Source of the DNA: Companilactobacillus keshanensis
GTDB taxonomy: Bacteria > Bacillota > Bacilli > Lactobacillales > Lactobacillaceae
DNA length: 64,000 nt
Assembly (NCBI RefSeq): GCF_003946205.1
Contig: NZ_RHOS01000010.1
Coordinates: forward strand, 1 to 64,000
Reading direction: 5' to 3'
In this document: positions 51,815-60,755 of the stretch, piece by piece
Numbering within the stretch: position 1 is the first letter of the stretch
Layout of the letters: each line of letters opens with the position of its first letter
The notes under the pieces: model-generated
Databases searched by the model: none
What the model was told of the DNA's origin: nothing
The model's input: the letters and a program-made list of their open reading frames with translations, nothing else
Translations under genes and position numbers: made by a program

Positions 51815-52648
51815 CTATGCCTTACCAATTAAAATTGTAGAGTCAACGGTTATTTCATTAACATTAGTCCAATCAACTTTATCCTTATCAACATTAAATA
51901 ATAATGGGGTCATATTGATAAAGGCCGACCTCTCATCTTCTGAAACAGGGTAAGTTTTAGTTGCTTTGATCTCGTCAACAGTTTGAAAATGTTCTTCAAA
52001 ATAACTGAGAACTTTTTGATTAGAGTAACTTTCACTCCTTAAGTATTCACTAGCTTGCTGTCTAAGTTCAGTCAGATGTTTTTCTCCTGGAATAACTTTG
52101 ATCAAATGACCATTACTCTTCAAGATTCTGTGGAATTCATGATAATTAGCTGGTGAGAAAATATCCAGGATACTATCGACACTATTATCTTGCATCGGCA
52201 AATTAGCTAAGTCACCAACAAACCATTTAACGGCATTATTAGTATCATTTCTAGCGGCCAATTGTACAGAATCCTTTGAAATATCAAAAGCCAAAAGAGT
52301 TTTATTAAGTTGTTCTTGGATCTCGCGTGAATAATATCCTTCACCACATCCCGCATCTAGAATCGTCTCAATAGGCAAATCTTTAACTATTTCTACTATC
52401 TTATCTAAAATATGATCGTACAACCCATCTTTCAGAATCAAACCACGATTCTCAAAATTGGCCTTATCATAATTTTTCTGTTGTTTCATATTCAGTAAGA
52501 AATTAACATAACCCTGTTTAGCAATATCAAAATTATGACCATTTGAACAAACTAAACTATTGTTTTCCAAACTAAGGTTTTCATCACAGATGGGACACGT
52601 AAAAAAGGCTTCACTGTCATTAAATCTGCGCAATTTTTCTTTATTCAT
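51815..52648 (-). CDS. 23S rRNA (guanine-N1) methyltransferase, RlmA family
   Basis: 277 residues. An N-terminal zinc finger (FTCPICDEN and LVCSNGHNFD, four Cys/His ligands) is followed by the SAM-binding motif LDAGCGEGYYS (about residue 97). RlmA-type enzymes methylate G745 or G748 in 23S rRNA hairpin 35, the latter linked to tylosin resistance. The SD before the ATG is weak (GAGA), and the leader of about 100 nt has inverted segments (see the next entry). Confidence 0.9.
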   Translation of the reverse strand: MNKEKLRRFNDSEAFFTCPICDENLSLENNSLVCSNGHNFDIAKQGYVNFLLNMKQQKNYDKANFENRGLILKDGLYDHILDKIVEIVKDLPIETILDAGCGEGYYSREIQEQLNKTLLAFDISKDSVQLAARNDTNNAVKWFVGDLANLPMQDNSVDSILDIFSPANYHEFHRILKSNGHLIKVIPGEKHLTELRQQASEYLRSESYSNQKVLSYFEEHFQTVDEIKATKTYPVSEDERSAFINMTPLLFNVDKDKVDWTNVNEITVDSTILIGKA

Positions 52649-53049
52649 AAGAGTCTCAAGATAAGGAAACCCAGTAGTTCAATGCCGGGAGGAATTATCG
52701 TTTTTATGAGACTGCCTTTCTAAAATATAATTTGTGGTACTTCCTTTTTTTACGTAACATATGTTCTGATATTGGTACAATAAGTGAAATTCGTCGCACT
52801 AGTTCTTACAAGCTCTCTACTTCCGTTAAGGGTAGTTGACTTAACTAGAATTCTTATATGCCAATTTAAGTTTATCATAAATAGTATTAGCCATTTGAAC
52901 ACAAATCAAAGGAGCTATTTCTACTTCAACTATGAAGTTGTAAATAACTCCTTTTTACTCTTATAAAAGAATCTAACTACTAATAGTTAAAATACCAGAT
53001 AACCTATAGTTTTGAATAATTTCTTTTGTTGTGATATCAGCAAAATGAT
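52649..53049. other. Intergenic region: rlmA leader and VIT terminator
   Basis: No convincing gene. On the minus strand, promoter-like TTATTG-16-TATGTT near 52755-52785 starts a leader in which AGTCTCA (reversed at 52708-52714) can pair with TGAGACT next to the start codon, and AAAGGAA with TTTCCTT. This would hide the ribosome site. A plus-frame ORF at 52784-52966 lacks an SD and overlaps the terminator, and is rejected. Confidence 0.45.
52907..52956. terminator. Terminator of VIT operon, T-rich on plus strand
   Basis: AAAGGAGnTATTT pairs with AAATAnCTCCTTT, with an inner TTCA/TGAA stem. T run on plus (CTCCTTTTT); a weaker one on minus. Confidence 0.7.
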
Positions 53050-53754
53050 CTATAACATTAAACCAACAGAATAGTGAATGATCATAGTAATAATGCCGAC
53101 AATAACATTTCTAATGATGGCTGTTTTAACAAGCCCGTCACCCAATTTAGCACTCAAAAATCCTGTTAAAGCAACGGATAAAGTAACGGCTAAAATTGTA
53201 CCTGGCCACTGCAATGAAACTGGCAAGAGTGTCATTGCTGCTAATGGGAAAATACCACCTGATGATGCAGCAACTAGTGAAGAAAAAGCCGCATCCCACG
53301 GATTCATGTAGTGTCCCAGATCCAAATCGTACTTAACTTTTACAACTGTTCCTAAGGCATCTTTTTTCATCAATTCACCGGCGATCTCTAGAGAAGTTGC
53401 TTTAGAAACACCACGATCAACATAATAATCAGCTACAACATTTAACTCTGATTGATAATCTGTCTCAATTAATTCACGTTCTTTTTCAATAGCTGCTTTT
53501 TCTGTATCCTTTTGGGAGCTAACTGATGCATATTCGCCAGAAGCCATTGAAAAAGCACATGCAATAAGATCAGACAAGCCGGCAATAAAAATTGTAAATT
53601 GATTTGTTGTTGCAACGGCAACTGAAAATAGAACACCAACAACTGTAAGGATTCCATCATTTGAACCTAAAACCCCGGCACGTAAAGTGTTTGAACGTTC
53701 GGCCATTGTCTTCTTACTCTTTTTTTGTTTGGGAAAGTTTATTGCTTTCATCAT
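53050..53754 (-). CDS. VIT1/CCC1 family metal transporter
   Basis: 234 residues. The VIT signature LRAGVLGSNDGILTVVG near residue 25 (paired negative and Gly residues of helix 1), the cytosolic Glu-rich region (EKAAIEKERELIETDYQ) and three C-terminal helices. The family moves Fe2+ or Mn2+ out of the cytosol by proton exchange. ATG at 53754 eight bases after AAAGGAG. Second of a tandem pair. Confidence 0.9.
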   Translation of the reverse strand: MMKAINFPKQKKSKKTMAERSNTLRAGVLGSNDGILTVVGVLFSVAVATTNQFTIFIAGLSDLIACAFSMASGEYASVSSQKDTEKAAIEKERELIETDYQSELNVVADYYVDRGVSKATSLEIAGELMKKDALGTVVKVKYDLDLGHYMNPWDAAFSSLVAASSGGIFPLAAMTLLPVSLQWPGTILAVTLSVALTGFLSAKLGDGLVKTAIIRNVIVGIITMIIHYSVGLML

Positions 53755-53767
53755 TCTTATCACTCCT

Positions 53768-54457
53768 TTAATGTGCGAATAACGTACCGATTAGGTATGT
53801 CACAATCATTGTTAATAACCCTGAAACCACATTTCTAAAGACCGCCTTTAACCTGTTGGCATTGCCAAGATATGCGGCAGTATAACCAGTTATGACCAAT
53901 GCGATCACAACTGCAATTACCGTAGCAACAACACGCATTTGAGCTGGAAATAAAGTAATAGAAACTAATGGTAAAATCGATCCAGTTGGAAATGAGATCA
54001 TTGAAGCAATAGCAGCCGCAATAGCACTAGTTTCTTCTTTAGGGTTAAATCCAAAACGTTCACGTACAGCAACATCTAATGGATCGTCGCTCATCATTTC
54101 TTTAGTAGCCTTTAAGGAAAGCTCCTCTGAAATTCCTGTATCTTGATACTTATTCTGAATAAATTCAAATTCACCATCGTAATTACCATCTAAAGCAGCT
54201 GATTCTTTCTCAATGGCTCGTTTTTCACTATCACGTTGGGTACTAACAGAAACCCATTCACCCATTGCCATAGAAATAGTTCCTGCTAGCATACCAGCGA
54301 TACCGGCTAGAAAAATAGCATAATTATTACTTCCAGCACCTGCAACACCAATAACGATACCGGCTACTGAAATGATTCCATCATTGGCACCCATGACACT
54401 GGCACGCATGACGTTGATTTTTTCAGCTAGACTTCTAGTTTTTTTAGATTTTTGCAT
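53768..54457 (-). CDS. VIT1/CCC1 family metal transporter (paralogue)
   Basis: 229 residues, same layout as its neighbour (MRASVMGANDGIISVAG, then EKRAIEKESAALDGNYD). The stop codon precedes the next start by about a dozen bases, so both are one operon. The two may form a heterodimer. ATG at 54457 with GAGGTG upstream. A Fur-family regulator is divergent from it. Confidence 0.9.
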   Translation of the reverse strand: MQKSKKTRSLAEKINVMRASVMGANDGIISVAGIVIGVAGAGSNNYAIFLAGIAGMLAGTISMAMGEWVSVSTQRDSEKRAIEKESAALDGNYDGEFEFIQNKYQDTGISEELSLKATKEMMSDDPLDVAVRERFGFNPKEETSAIAAAIASMISFPTGSILPLVSITLFPAQMRVVATVIAVVIALVITGYTAAYLGNANRLKAVFRNVVSGLLTMIVTYLIGTLFAH

Positions 54458-54664
54458 TCCATTCACCTCTTACTTTGTAATCATTTCTATATTGGAATTA
54501 TTCTCATCTGCTAACGAATTCATAATAATTCATTTTTAAGTGAAAGTAAACATTTAAAACCAAATTCCTAACTTTATTCCAATAAGAATCAATAATTGAT
54601 ATTTTTATTAGATAGGTATTATAATTAACTTGTAATGATTCCAAATTAGAAAGGAAGACTGCTT

Positions 54665-55129
54665 ATGACAAATAGTTCTGTCATGGAGGACACTTTGAAA
54701 CTGTTAAAGGACCATAAGTTACGTGTCACTCCACAGCGCCACATTATTCTGGCCTATCTTGCCAGTCATCATAATCATCCTACAGTTGAAACTATCCGTG
54801 ACGCTCTAAGCAAAGAGCTTCCGAATATGGGTTCTTCTACGATTTATAACACTCTTAATACCTTTGTAGATCATCGTTTAGTTGTTGAATTGCAAAATGG
54901 CGATGGCAGTACCCACTATGATTACTTTGGGACACCGCATTATCACGCTATCTGTACTAATTGTGGAAAAATTGTTGATGTAACATATCCAGGTTTTGAC
55001 AAAGATGAAAAAACTCTAGAAGAAAAAACCGCTGAAATTTCTGGATATATGATTTCTGGAAATCACATGGAAGTTTACGGACTATGTCCAGAATGCCAAG
55101 TAAAACTAGGAATTACACAAAAAAAATAA
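54665..55129 (+). CDS. Fur family regulator (PerR-like)
   Basis: 154 residues. Winged helix with HPTVETIRDALSKELPNMGS and STIYNTLNTFVDHRLV, regulatory metal ligands HYHAICTNCGKIVD and the second Cys pair in YGLCPECQ. Sequence around the recognition helix resembles PerR rather than Fur or Zur. Upstream DNA holds TATTATAATTAACTTGTAAT, only a loose match to a Per box. Divergent from two VIT metal exporters, so control of iron or manganese handling is likely. Confidence 0.87.
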   Translation: MTNSSVMEDTLKLLKDHKLRVTPQRHIILAYLASHHNHPTVETIRDALSKELPNMGSSTIYNTLNTFVDHRLVVELQNGDGSTHYDYFGTPHYHAICTNCGKIVDVTYPGFDKDEKTLEEKTAEISGYMISGNHMEVYGLCPECQVKLGITQKK

Positions 55130-55164
55130 AGCCGAGGAATTATTTCCCTCAGCTTTATTTTTTA
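55128..55164. terminator. Bidirectional terminator after Fur-family gene
   Basis: AAAGCnGAGG pairs with CCTCnGCTTT; T runs in both directions. Confidence 0.88.
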
Positions 55165-55458
55165 GTTATGCGTCATAAAATACATTGCAATAATTATATC
55201 TACTACCCAGATTCCCGCCAGATACAGATAATATACTTTAAGTTTAGTAGAGATTTGTTTCCATTTAACAAAGTCTCCTGAACCTTCTGAAGCAATCCCA
55301 CTTATGAAAAGCGCCACCGGGGTATAGATAAAGGTTCCCGCAACGCTGACCACCAAGTAGTTGATCGCCAATTTTTGGTTGGTACTGTACATAAAAATCC
55401 CCATTATAAATATAACAATTAAGACAAGAGTTGGAAAAATTGCCAATATTTTCTTCAT
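55162..55458 (-). CDS. Three-helix membrane protein of unknown function
   Basis: 98 residues with hydrophobic helices at about 3-25, 32-53 and 76-95 and a short basic loop (KWKQISTKLK). No family recognised. GGGAG precedes the ATG. Single gene convergent to the Fur-type regulator. Confidence 0.72.
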   Translation of the reverse strand: MKKILAIFPTLVLIVIFIMGIFMYSTNQKLAINYLVVSVAGTFIYTPVALFISGIASEGSGDFVKWKQISTKLKVYYLYLAGIWVVDIIIAMYFMTHN

Positions 55459-55629
55459 GATTAAACTCCCAATAGTTTAATGGTCACATTGTTACACCAT
55501 CCACTTTTTTTGGCAAAGGATAACCATTACAAATTTGATTTAAAATTTTATAAAAATTATGAATTACTTGTTTTTTTGCTGTTAGACCCTACAATTTAAC
55601 TATTAAATAAAATCAGTAGAGGGATATTT

Positions 55630-55854
55630 ATGTCAAAATGGCGTACGTTAAGTCTAAGTTGGATTGTTATTTTTGCTATCGGAGTTGTGGTTATCTTTGT
55701 TCATTCCATAAATTCTGCTGGAACAAGTAATACGTCGACATTGAAATTAGGCAGTTTGGTTATCTGGGTAGGGATTTTTATTCTCATAGCGATTGTACAA
55801 ACGGTGGCCTACACAGTTTATAACTTGTTATCAAATAATAAGACACCTCATTAG
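55630..55854 (+). CDS. DUF3923-like small membrane protein
   Basis: 74 residues, two helices (about 8-28 and 43-66) with a short polar loop; start MSKWRTLSLSWIVIF resembles DUF3923 proteins of lactobacilli. GAGGG precedes the ATG. Function unknown. Convergent with the next gene. Confidence 0.65.
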   Translation: MSKWRTLSLSWIVIFAIGVVVIFVHSINSAGTSNTSTLKLGSLVIWVGIFILIAIVQTVAYTVYNLLSNNKTPH

Positions 55855-55874
55855 ATAACGTTTCTAAGCCCTTA

Positions 55875-56393
55875 TTAGCCCGCATTCCATCCTGACACAA
55901 AACCGGCGATAAAATCATAAAATGCCGGCCACAATAATAGTGTCAACCAAAGAATACCAAATAACATTGTCCATTTAGTAATGGACTTTTCTAATTCTTT
56001 CCATTTGATACTGAACATCAAACAAATGAAACTAGCCATAATTGGTAAAAATAAAACATTTTCCAGTGTTACTTGTGAGATTGAATAAATGCTAGTTGAT
56101 ACCGCATACGCTATAACGGATAAGGTAACGCTTGTAACGACGATTATATAAGCTTTATTTAGTTTTGTGCTGTGTTCTAATCGATCCATAAGTTGTGAAT
56201 CTCCTTTGATTAATTCGTCTAAAGAGACTTCAAATAGTTCACTGATCGCAACGACATTAGCAAAACTTGGCAGTGACGTTCCATTTTCCCATTTGGAAAT
56301 AGATTGTCTTGAAATATGTAAATGCTTTGCCAAATTTTCTTGAGACATTCCATGTTCTTTTCTATGTCTTTGTAATTGTTCCCCCATTTGCAT
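55875..56393 (-). CDS. XRE-family regulator with membrane domain
   Basis: 172 residues. The N-terminal helix-turn-helix (GMSQENLAKHLHISRQSISK, about 15-40) is followed by three hydrophobic helices (about 85-165). Such membrane-anchored Cro/CI proteins may sense envelope state. AGGGG precedes the ATG. No clear target adjacent. Confidence 0.85.
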   Translation of the reverse strand: MQMGEQLQRHRKEHGMSQENLAKHLHISRQSISKWENGTSLPSFANVVAISELFEVSLDELIKGDSQLMDRLEHSTKLNKAYIIVVTSVTLSVIAYAVSTSIYSISQVTLENVLFLPIMASFICLMFSIKWKELEKSITKWTMLFGILWLTLLLWPAFYDFIAGFVSGWNAG

Positions 56394-56489
56394 AATAATC
56401 CCCTTTAACTACTCACAGTTTAGATACCGCCATCATAAAATAATAGTACCTGCTGGTTGCATTAAACAATGTAAAGCAAAAATTGCCTG

Positions 56490-56552
56490 AAAAAGTTTAT
56501 TAATGAGAAACTTTTCACGAAAACTAAACCGATTTAATAGAAAGCGTTTACA
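56490..56552 (+). promoter_or_regulatory. Promoter region with inverted repeat and cre-like site
   Basis: AAAAGTTT (56491-56498) and AAACTTTT (56508-56515) form an inverted repeat. AGAAAGCGTTTACA (56539-56552) matches the catabolite-response element TGWAARCGYTWNCW at all but the first base. CcpA control of the sugar isomerase gene is likely. Confidence 0.7.
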
Positions 56553-56617
56553 TAAAAGTTTTCTTGGTATAAAGTTAGTCTATTAACTTTTTATCAAGCA
56601 ACTTGGAGGGAATTACA

Positions 56618-57355
56618 ATGACAAAACTTTTGGTTAATACAGCCGTATTTGAAAATGATGTAAAGAATGGTGCATCACAATTAGACATGATCAAGAAAAT
56701 CACTGACTTGGGTATCGATGGTGTTGAAGTTCGTGGAGAATTCTTCGGTGATGACCGCGACCAAGAACTATCAGACTTAAAAGATCTTGCACAAGCACAA
56801 AACTGGGTATTGTACTTCTCAATTCCTGAACAATTATTTGTAGAAAATAAAGTCAACGAAAACTTAATTAGTTATCTTGATCTAGCAACAAAATATTCAA
56901 TTGGATCACTGAAAATCAGCTTGGGAGAAATTAACACTTTAACAGATGAATTAATTGCTGAATTAAAGAATATTCTAAAGCCATATTCAGTTCAATTAAC
57001 AATTGAAAACGAACAAAACGACCACGGGCATATGGATCATGTACTAGCTATCAACAAAGAGATCCAACAGGCGAACTTGCCTATCGGATATACTTTTGAC
57101 GCTGGTAACTGGTATTGGATCGATGAAGATCCTGAAAAAGCTATGGCAAAATTAAGTAGCTACGTTACTATTCTTCATCTAAAGAATATTCAAAACAAAG
57201 GTACAGTTCTCCTAGATAAAGGTGCTACAAACTGGAAGAATCTAATCAATGCTGTTACACCTGACATTCCAGTTGCTATTGAATATCCAATGACACTTGA
57301 CGAGTTGAAGAGCGAATTTAAATTAGTCCAAGATGCAATTGAGGAACATGCATAA
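56618..57355 (+). CDS. Sugar phosphate isomerase/epimerase (TIM barrel)
   Basis: 245 residues of the xylose-isomerase-like/AP-endonuclease-2 barrel: GIDGVEVRGEFF near the start, metal-ligand positions in LTIENEQND (Glu, Asp), YTFDAGNW and the C-terminal VAIEYP. The start is the ATG at 56618, five bases after GGAGGGAA. Part of a sugar-acid cluster with a GRP transporter and KDG-type kinase; substrate unknown. Confidence 0.88.
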   Translation: MTKLLVNTAVFENDVKNGASQLDMIKKITDLGIDGVEVRGEFFGDDRDQELSDLKDLAQAQNWVLYFSIPEQLFVENKVNENLISYLDLATKYSIGSLKISLGEINTLTDELIAELKNILKPYSVQLTIENEQNDHGHMDHVLAINKEIQQANLPIGYTFDAGNWYWIDEDPEKAMAKLSSYVTILHLKNIQNKGTVLLDKGATNWKNLINAVTPDIPVAIEYPMTLDELKSEFKLVQDAIEEHA

Positions 57356-57403
57356 GTTTTACTTTTATCGCTTCCGATCTTGAGTAATTATTATAGAAAA
57401 TTT

Positions 57404-57459
57404 AAAATCCCTGAATATGCAGAATTTATAATCAATTCTGTATATTCAGGGATTTTTTC
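57404..57459. terminator. Strong bidirectional terminator after isomerase gene
   Basis: AAAATCCCTGAATATnCAGAAT pairs with its mirror image, T6 follows on the plus strand. Confidence 0.93.
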
Positions 57460-57509
57460 TACACATTATTAATATACTAAAATCAAAACGAGCCGAAGAA
57501 CGAAATGGC

Positions 57510-57537
57510 AAAAAAACAAACCCTTTTCAGGATTTGT
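57510..57537 (-). terminator. Terminator of GRP transporter gene
   Basis: ACAAATCC pairs with GGGTTTGT, seven T on the minus strand. Confidence 0.85.
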
Positions 57538-57547
57538 CTGTTATTTT

Positions 57548-58405
57548 TTATAAAAATGCTGTCATAACACTACCTACAACGATTAATACTAATCCTGATA
57601 GTGTAAATTTAAGTTCCCTCGGTGTCTTAGTCTCATGTAAGATCAACAAGCCACCCAAAGTTGCAACGACTACGTTCAATTGCGTAATAACAAAGGCGGA
57701 TGCTACACCAGCTGCCTGCGCTGCGAAAATATATGCTAATGAAGAAACACCAAAGTCTAGTCCGATCAATCCATTTAACCAGCTTTCTTTTTGAACGAAG
57801 CTCTTACCTTTAGTCATGATCAAGTTATAAATAAGTGCTCCAACAAAAATACCTAGCATTTCTGGGAAAAACAGATGTAACCCAGAAGCAGAGACTGCTT
57901 TTGGAAGTGCTCCGTATGCCCAGTAACCAACAGTGGTTGGCACTAAAACGGCCAATCCTTTAGCTAAAGAACCAGAAGTTGAATTACCAGCTTTTTTATC
58001 CGTGATGGCGGTAAACGTAACACCAATAACTACCAAAAGAATTGCAAGTAGTCCAACTAACTTAGCCGTATCGCCGCTCCATTCACCGAAAATAATAATT
58101 CCGATCAATGAAGTACCAACGACTTGTAACCCAGTCGTAATTGGCATAGTTCTCGTGACACCGATTTGAGTAAAGGAAATATATTGACCTACTTGACCCA
58201 ATGACCACAAGAATCCGGCTCCAAAACTGATCCAGAAATTGATTCCAGATACGCTTCCATACATGGTATAAATAAACAAGCCTATAATTAATGAACCAAA
58301 TCCTGTACCAAAAATTTGATTCGAAGGGCTTCCTCCAACTTTACTAGCTATAAGGGGTTGTATTCCCCAACCTAAAGCCGGAATAAGCGCTAACAAGACA
58401 CCCAA
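57548..58405 (-). CDS. GRP family sugar transporter (GlcU-like)
   Basis: 285 residues, ten helices, with the GRP/RhaT start LLALIPALGWGIQPLIASK and an internal duplication. Members import glucose, ribose or other sugars by proton symport (GlcU, RbsU). TTG start at 58405 after AGAGTGATT. A cre-like site lies in its promoter region at 58531-58544. It follows the sugar kinase gene on the same strand. Confidence 0.88.
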   Translation of the reverse strand: MGVLLALIPALGWGIQPLIASKVGGSPSNQIFGTGFGSLIIGLFIYTMYGSVSGINFWISFGAGFLWSLGQVGQYISFTQIGVTRTMPITTGLQVVGTSLIGIIIFGEWSGDTAKLVGLLAILLVVIGVTFTAITDKKAGNSTSGSLAKGLAVLVPTTVGYWAYGALPKAVSASGLHLFFPEMLGIFVGALIYNLIMTKGKSFVQKESWLNGLIGLDFGVSSLAYIFAAQAAGVASAFVITQLNVVVATLGGLLILHETKTPRELKFTLSGLVLIVVGSVMTAFL

Positions 58406-58521
58406 AAAATCACTCTTTTCTTAAAAAATTTCAAATTACTTAACCATTCTGATATGGTTTCTAGTTGTCTAGACCAAAAGATTATATACTTTGTTTTAAT
58501 TAACTACAATAACAAAATACA

Positions 58522-58544
58522 TGATATACATGGTAACACTTTCA
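58522..58544 (-). promoter_or_regulatory. cre-like site and palindrome before GRP gene
   Basis: On the minus strand TGAAAGTGTTACCA (58531-58544) fits the catabolite-response consensus except for C to T in the central CG. It overlaps the near-palindrome CATGTATATCATG (58520-58532). Confidence 0.6.
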
Positions 58545-58572
58545 TAATCTTGTGTGTTATAGAATGTTTAGA

Positions 58573-59598
58573 CTATCTTTTCATCGCTGTAGCGCTGTCT
58601 TTTTTCATAACGTCACGAATTTCTGACTCACTAACTAGGTTGAGATCGCCACCGATCGTCAATTTCAATACACTGGCAGCAATTGCATAGTTGACTTGTT
58701 CTTGTCCCTTGAAGTCATTCAAGAATCCGTGCATCAATCCTGCACCGAAAGCATCTCCACCAGCAACACCTTCATAAACATGAACTTGATAAACCGGACT
58801 CTCATAAAATTCACCATCCCTGATCATAAGGGCCGACCATTTACTGTCTTCTACTGAGTAAATATTTCTCAATACGCTAGCTACTGTATGACAATTAGGA
58901 TACAGTTCAGAAACTTGCTTCATTGCCTTTTTGAAACTATCCTTTTGTTCGATACCACGACTCATATCTCCATCAAAACTCTTGATTCCTAAGCTAGCTT
59001 CAAAATCTTCATCATGAACTAAGCAAATATTTACAAACGGCATGACTTTTTTACTAAAGGATTGTGCTTCTTCAGGAGTCCACATCTTGCCGCGGTAGTT
59101 CATATCACAGACAACTTGAATATTATTGTTTTTACAGTATTGGCAAGCTTCCAAAACTGCCGTTTGCAATTCTTTTGAAATAGCTGGAGTTATTCCTGAA
59201 AAGTAAAAATAATCAATTCCTGAAAAGATATTCTTCCAGTCATATTCTGATGATTTAGAAACAGCTAGAGAACTTCCGGCACGATCATAAACAACTGTCG
59301 TTCCACGCACACTAGCACCCTTTTCAAAGAAATAAATCCCTAATCTTGGCCCACCACGTAAAATTTGATCTGTGTTAACTCCATATTTTCTTAGTGTTCC
59401 TAAAGCGGTATCTCCTAACAAATTATCAGGGAACTTCGTTAAATATGTGGCTGAATCACCTTGAAGAGCTAAGGATACGGCTACATTGGCTTCGGCCCCT
59501 CCATAAGATGCCTCAAATGAATTTGATTGAACGATTCTATTATTGGCTGATGGTTTTAAACGCAACATCATTTCGCCAAATGTTAATACATTTTTCAT
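58573..59598 (-). CDS. PfkB-family sugar kinase (2-keto-3-deoxygluconate kinase-like)
   Basis: 341 residues. Starts MKNVLTFGEMMLRLKP, contains the PfkB GGAEANVAVSLALQG region, and ends with the catalytic AGGDAFGAGLMHG (Asp base and anion hole). The length and N-terminus fit KdgK rather than fructokinase. ATG at 59598 with GGAAAGG upstream. With the isomerase and GRP transporter it suggests use of a hexuronate or deoxy-keto sugar acid, but no aldolase (KdgA) is seen here. Confidence 0.88.
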   Translation of the reverse strand: MKNVLTFGEMMLRLKPSANNRIVQSNSFEASYGGAEANVAVSLALQGDSATYLTKFPDNLLGDTALGTLRKYGVNTDQILRGGPRLGIYFFEKGASVRGTTVVYDRAGSSLAVSKSSEYDWKNIFSGIDYFYFSGITPAISKELQTAVLEACQYCKNNNIQVVCDMNYRGKMWTPEEAQSFSKKVMPFVNICLVHDEDFEASLGIKSFDGDMSRGIEQKDSFKKAMKQVSELYPNCHTVASVLRNIYSVEDSKWSALMIRDGEFYESPVYQVHVYEGVAGGDAFGAGLMHGFLNDFKGQEQVNYAIAASVLKLTIGGDLNLVSESEIRDVMKKDSATAMKR

Positions 59599-59709
59599 GT
59601 CGATTACCTTTCCTATACATAAACTATAAATATTATTCAGTAATAACAATTATAGAGCCTAACCATCAATTAATGAAAGCCCTTTCTTGACTATAAATCA
59701 TTGAATAAC

Positions 59710-59736
59710 TGTAAACAGTAAGTATTACCGTTTACA
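59710..59736. promoter_or_regulatory. Zur-box-like operator before zinc-binding lipoprotein gene
   Basis: A 12-bp inverted repeat: TGTAAACAGTAA against TTACCGTTTACA, with one mismatch and a 3-bp centre. Its core GTAAGTATTAC differs from the Bacillus Zur core GTAATnATTAC at one base, and flanking AAA/TTT match too. The right arm's TTTACA could act as -35 with TATTGT 17 bp on, so the repressor would block the promoter. The zur gene itself is at 61.5 kb. Confidence 0.75.
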
Positions 59737-59787
59737 AATTTTAAATAATCATTTATTGTAGATAGTATTATCTATTGAGGAAAAAAA

Positions 59788-60702
59788 ATGAACAAATCAA
59801 AAAGAATAATTTTGACTTTGAGTGTAGCATTGCTAAGTATCTTCTTAGCCAGCTGTTCTGCCAAAGCAACTACACATCATAACGGTAAGATAAATATAGT
59901 AGCTACGACTGATTTTTACGGAGAAGTCGCCAAAGCTGTTGTTGGAGATAAGGGAAACGTCACTGCTATCATCAACAATCCCGCCATTGATCCACATGAT
60001 TACGAACCAACAACAGAAATTGCCAAAAAAGTTAGCCGTGCTGATATTACTGTAGCCAATGGCGTAGGCTACGATTCATGGATGAATAAATTAACAAGTG
60101 ATTCTAGTAACGCTGTTTTCATTAAAGTTGGCGAAGATATTATGCACAAAAAAAGCGGTGACAATCCACATCTCTGGTATAATCCCAAAACTATGCCTAA
60201 ATACGCTAACTATTTAGCTAATGAATTAGCTAAAAAGCAGCCTAAAAATAAGAAGTATTTTAAAGACAACGCTAAAAAGTACATTGCCTCATTAAAACCT
60301 GTCAGAACTGAATTAACTAAACTAAAATCAACCGCTAAAAAAACTAAGAATAAAGAGGTTTACGTTAGTGAGCCCGTCTTCGACTATTCTATTAAAGCAA
60401 TGGGTTTCATTGTTGGTGATAAAAATTTCGAAAAGGCTATCGAAAATGGAACCGATCCCTCACCCAAAGTGGTCAAAGATATGCGTGATGGTCTTCATAA
60501 TAAGAAAGTTTCATTTTTAGTCTATAATGAACAGGCCGAAAGTAAGACCGTAAATAATCTTGTTCAACTGGCCCACAAAAGCGACATTCCCGTCTTAAAA
60601 GTTACTGAAACTTTACCTACAGGTAAGACTTATAAAGAATGGATGCTTTCACAGTACAAGCAATTGAATAAAATTTTAAAAGAAAAAGGAGTCGGGAAAT
60701 AA
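59788..60702 (+). CDS. Metal ABC transporter substrate-binding lipoprotein (zinc type)
   Basis: 304 residues. A lipoprotein signal peptide with lipobox LASC (Cys about residue 23), a His pair just after it (THHNG), then the cluster A-I fold with metal-ligand His regions (IDPHDYEPT and GDNPHLWYNP) and a Glu/Asp side. Such proteins bind Zn2+ or Mn2+ for an ABC importer. No cognate ATPase or permease lies next to it in this window, so it is an orphan or serves a transporter elsewhere. A Zur-box-like operator precedes it. Confidence 0.9.
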   Translation: MNKSKRIILTLSVALLSIFLASCSAKATTHHNGKINIVATTDFYGEVAKAVVGDKGNVTAIINNPAIDPHDYEPTTEIAKKVSRADITVANGVGYDSWMNKLTSDSSNAVFIKVGEDIMHKKSGDNPHLWYNPKTMPKYANYLANELAKKQPKNKKYFKDNAKKYIASLKPVRTELTKLKSTAKKTKNKEVYVSEPVFDYSIKAMGFIVGDKNFEKAIENGTDPSPKVVKDMRDGLHNKKVSFLVYNEQAESKTVNNLVQLAHKSDIPVLKVTETLPTGKTYKEWMLSQYKQLNKILKEKGVGK

Positions 60703-60718
60703 TTTTCCACTCCTTTTT
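60683..60718 (+). terminator. Terminator of zinc lipoprotein gene
   Basis: AGGAGT pairs with ACTCCT with an inner GGAAA/TTTCC stem and TTTTT; overlaps the end of the CDS. Confidence 0.85.
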
Positions 60719-60755
60719 GTGTATGTTAAAACAAGCCTGTCTTCGGCCCTGCAAT

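Noticed and set aside
52784-52966. 60-codon plus-strand ORF
   Set aside because: No ribosome binding site, starts at a GTG, and its end runs through a terminator hairpin.
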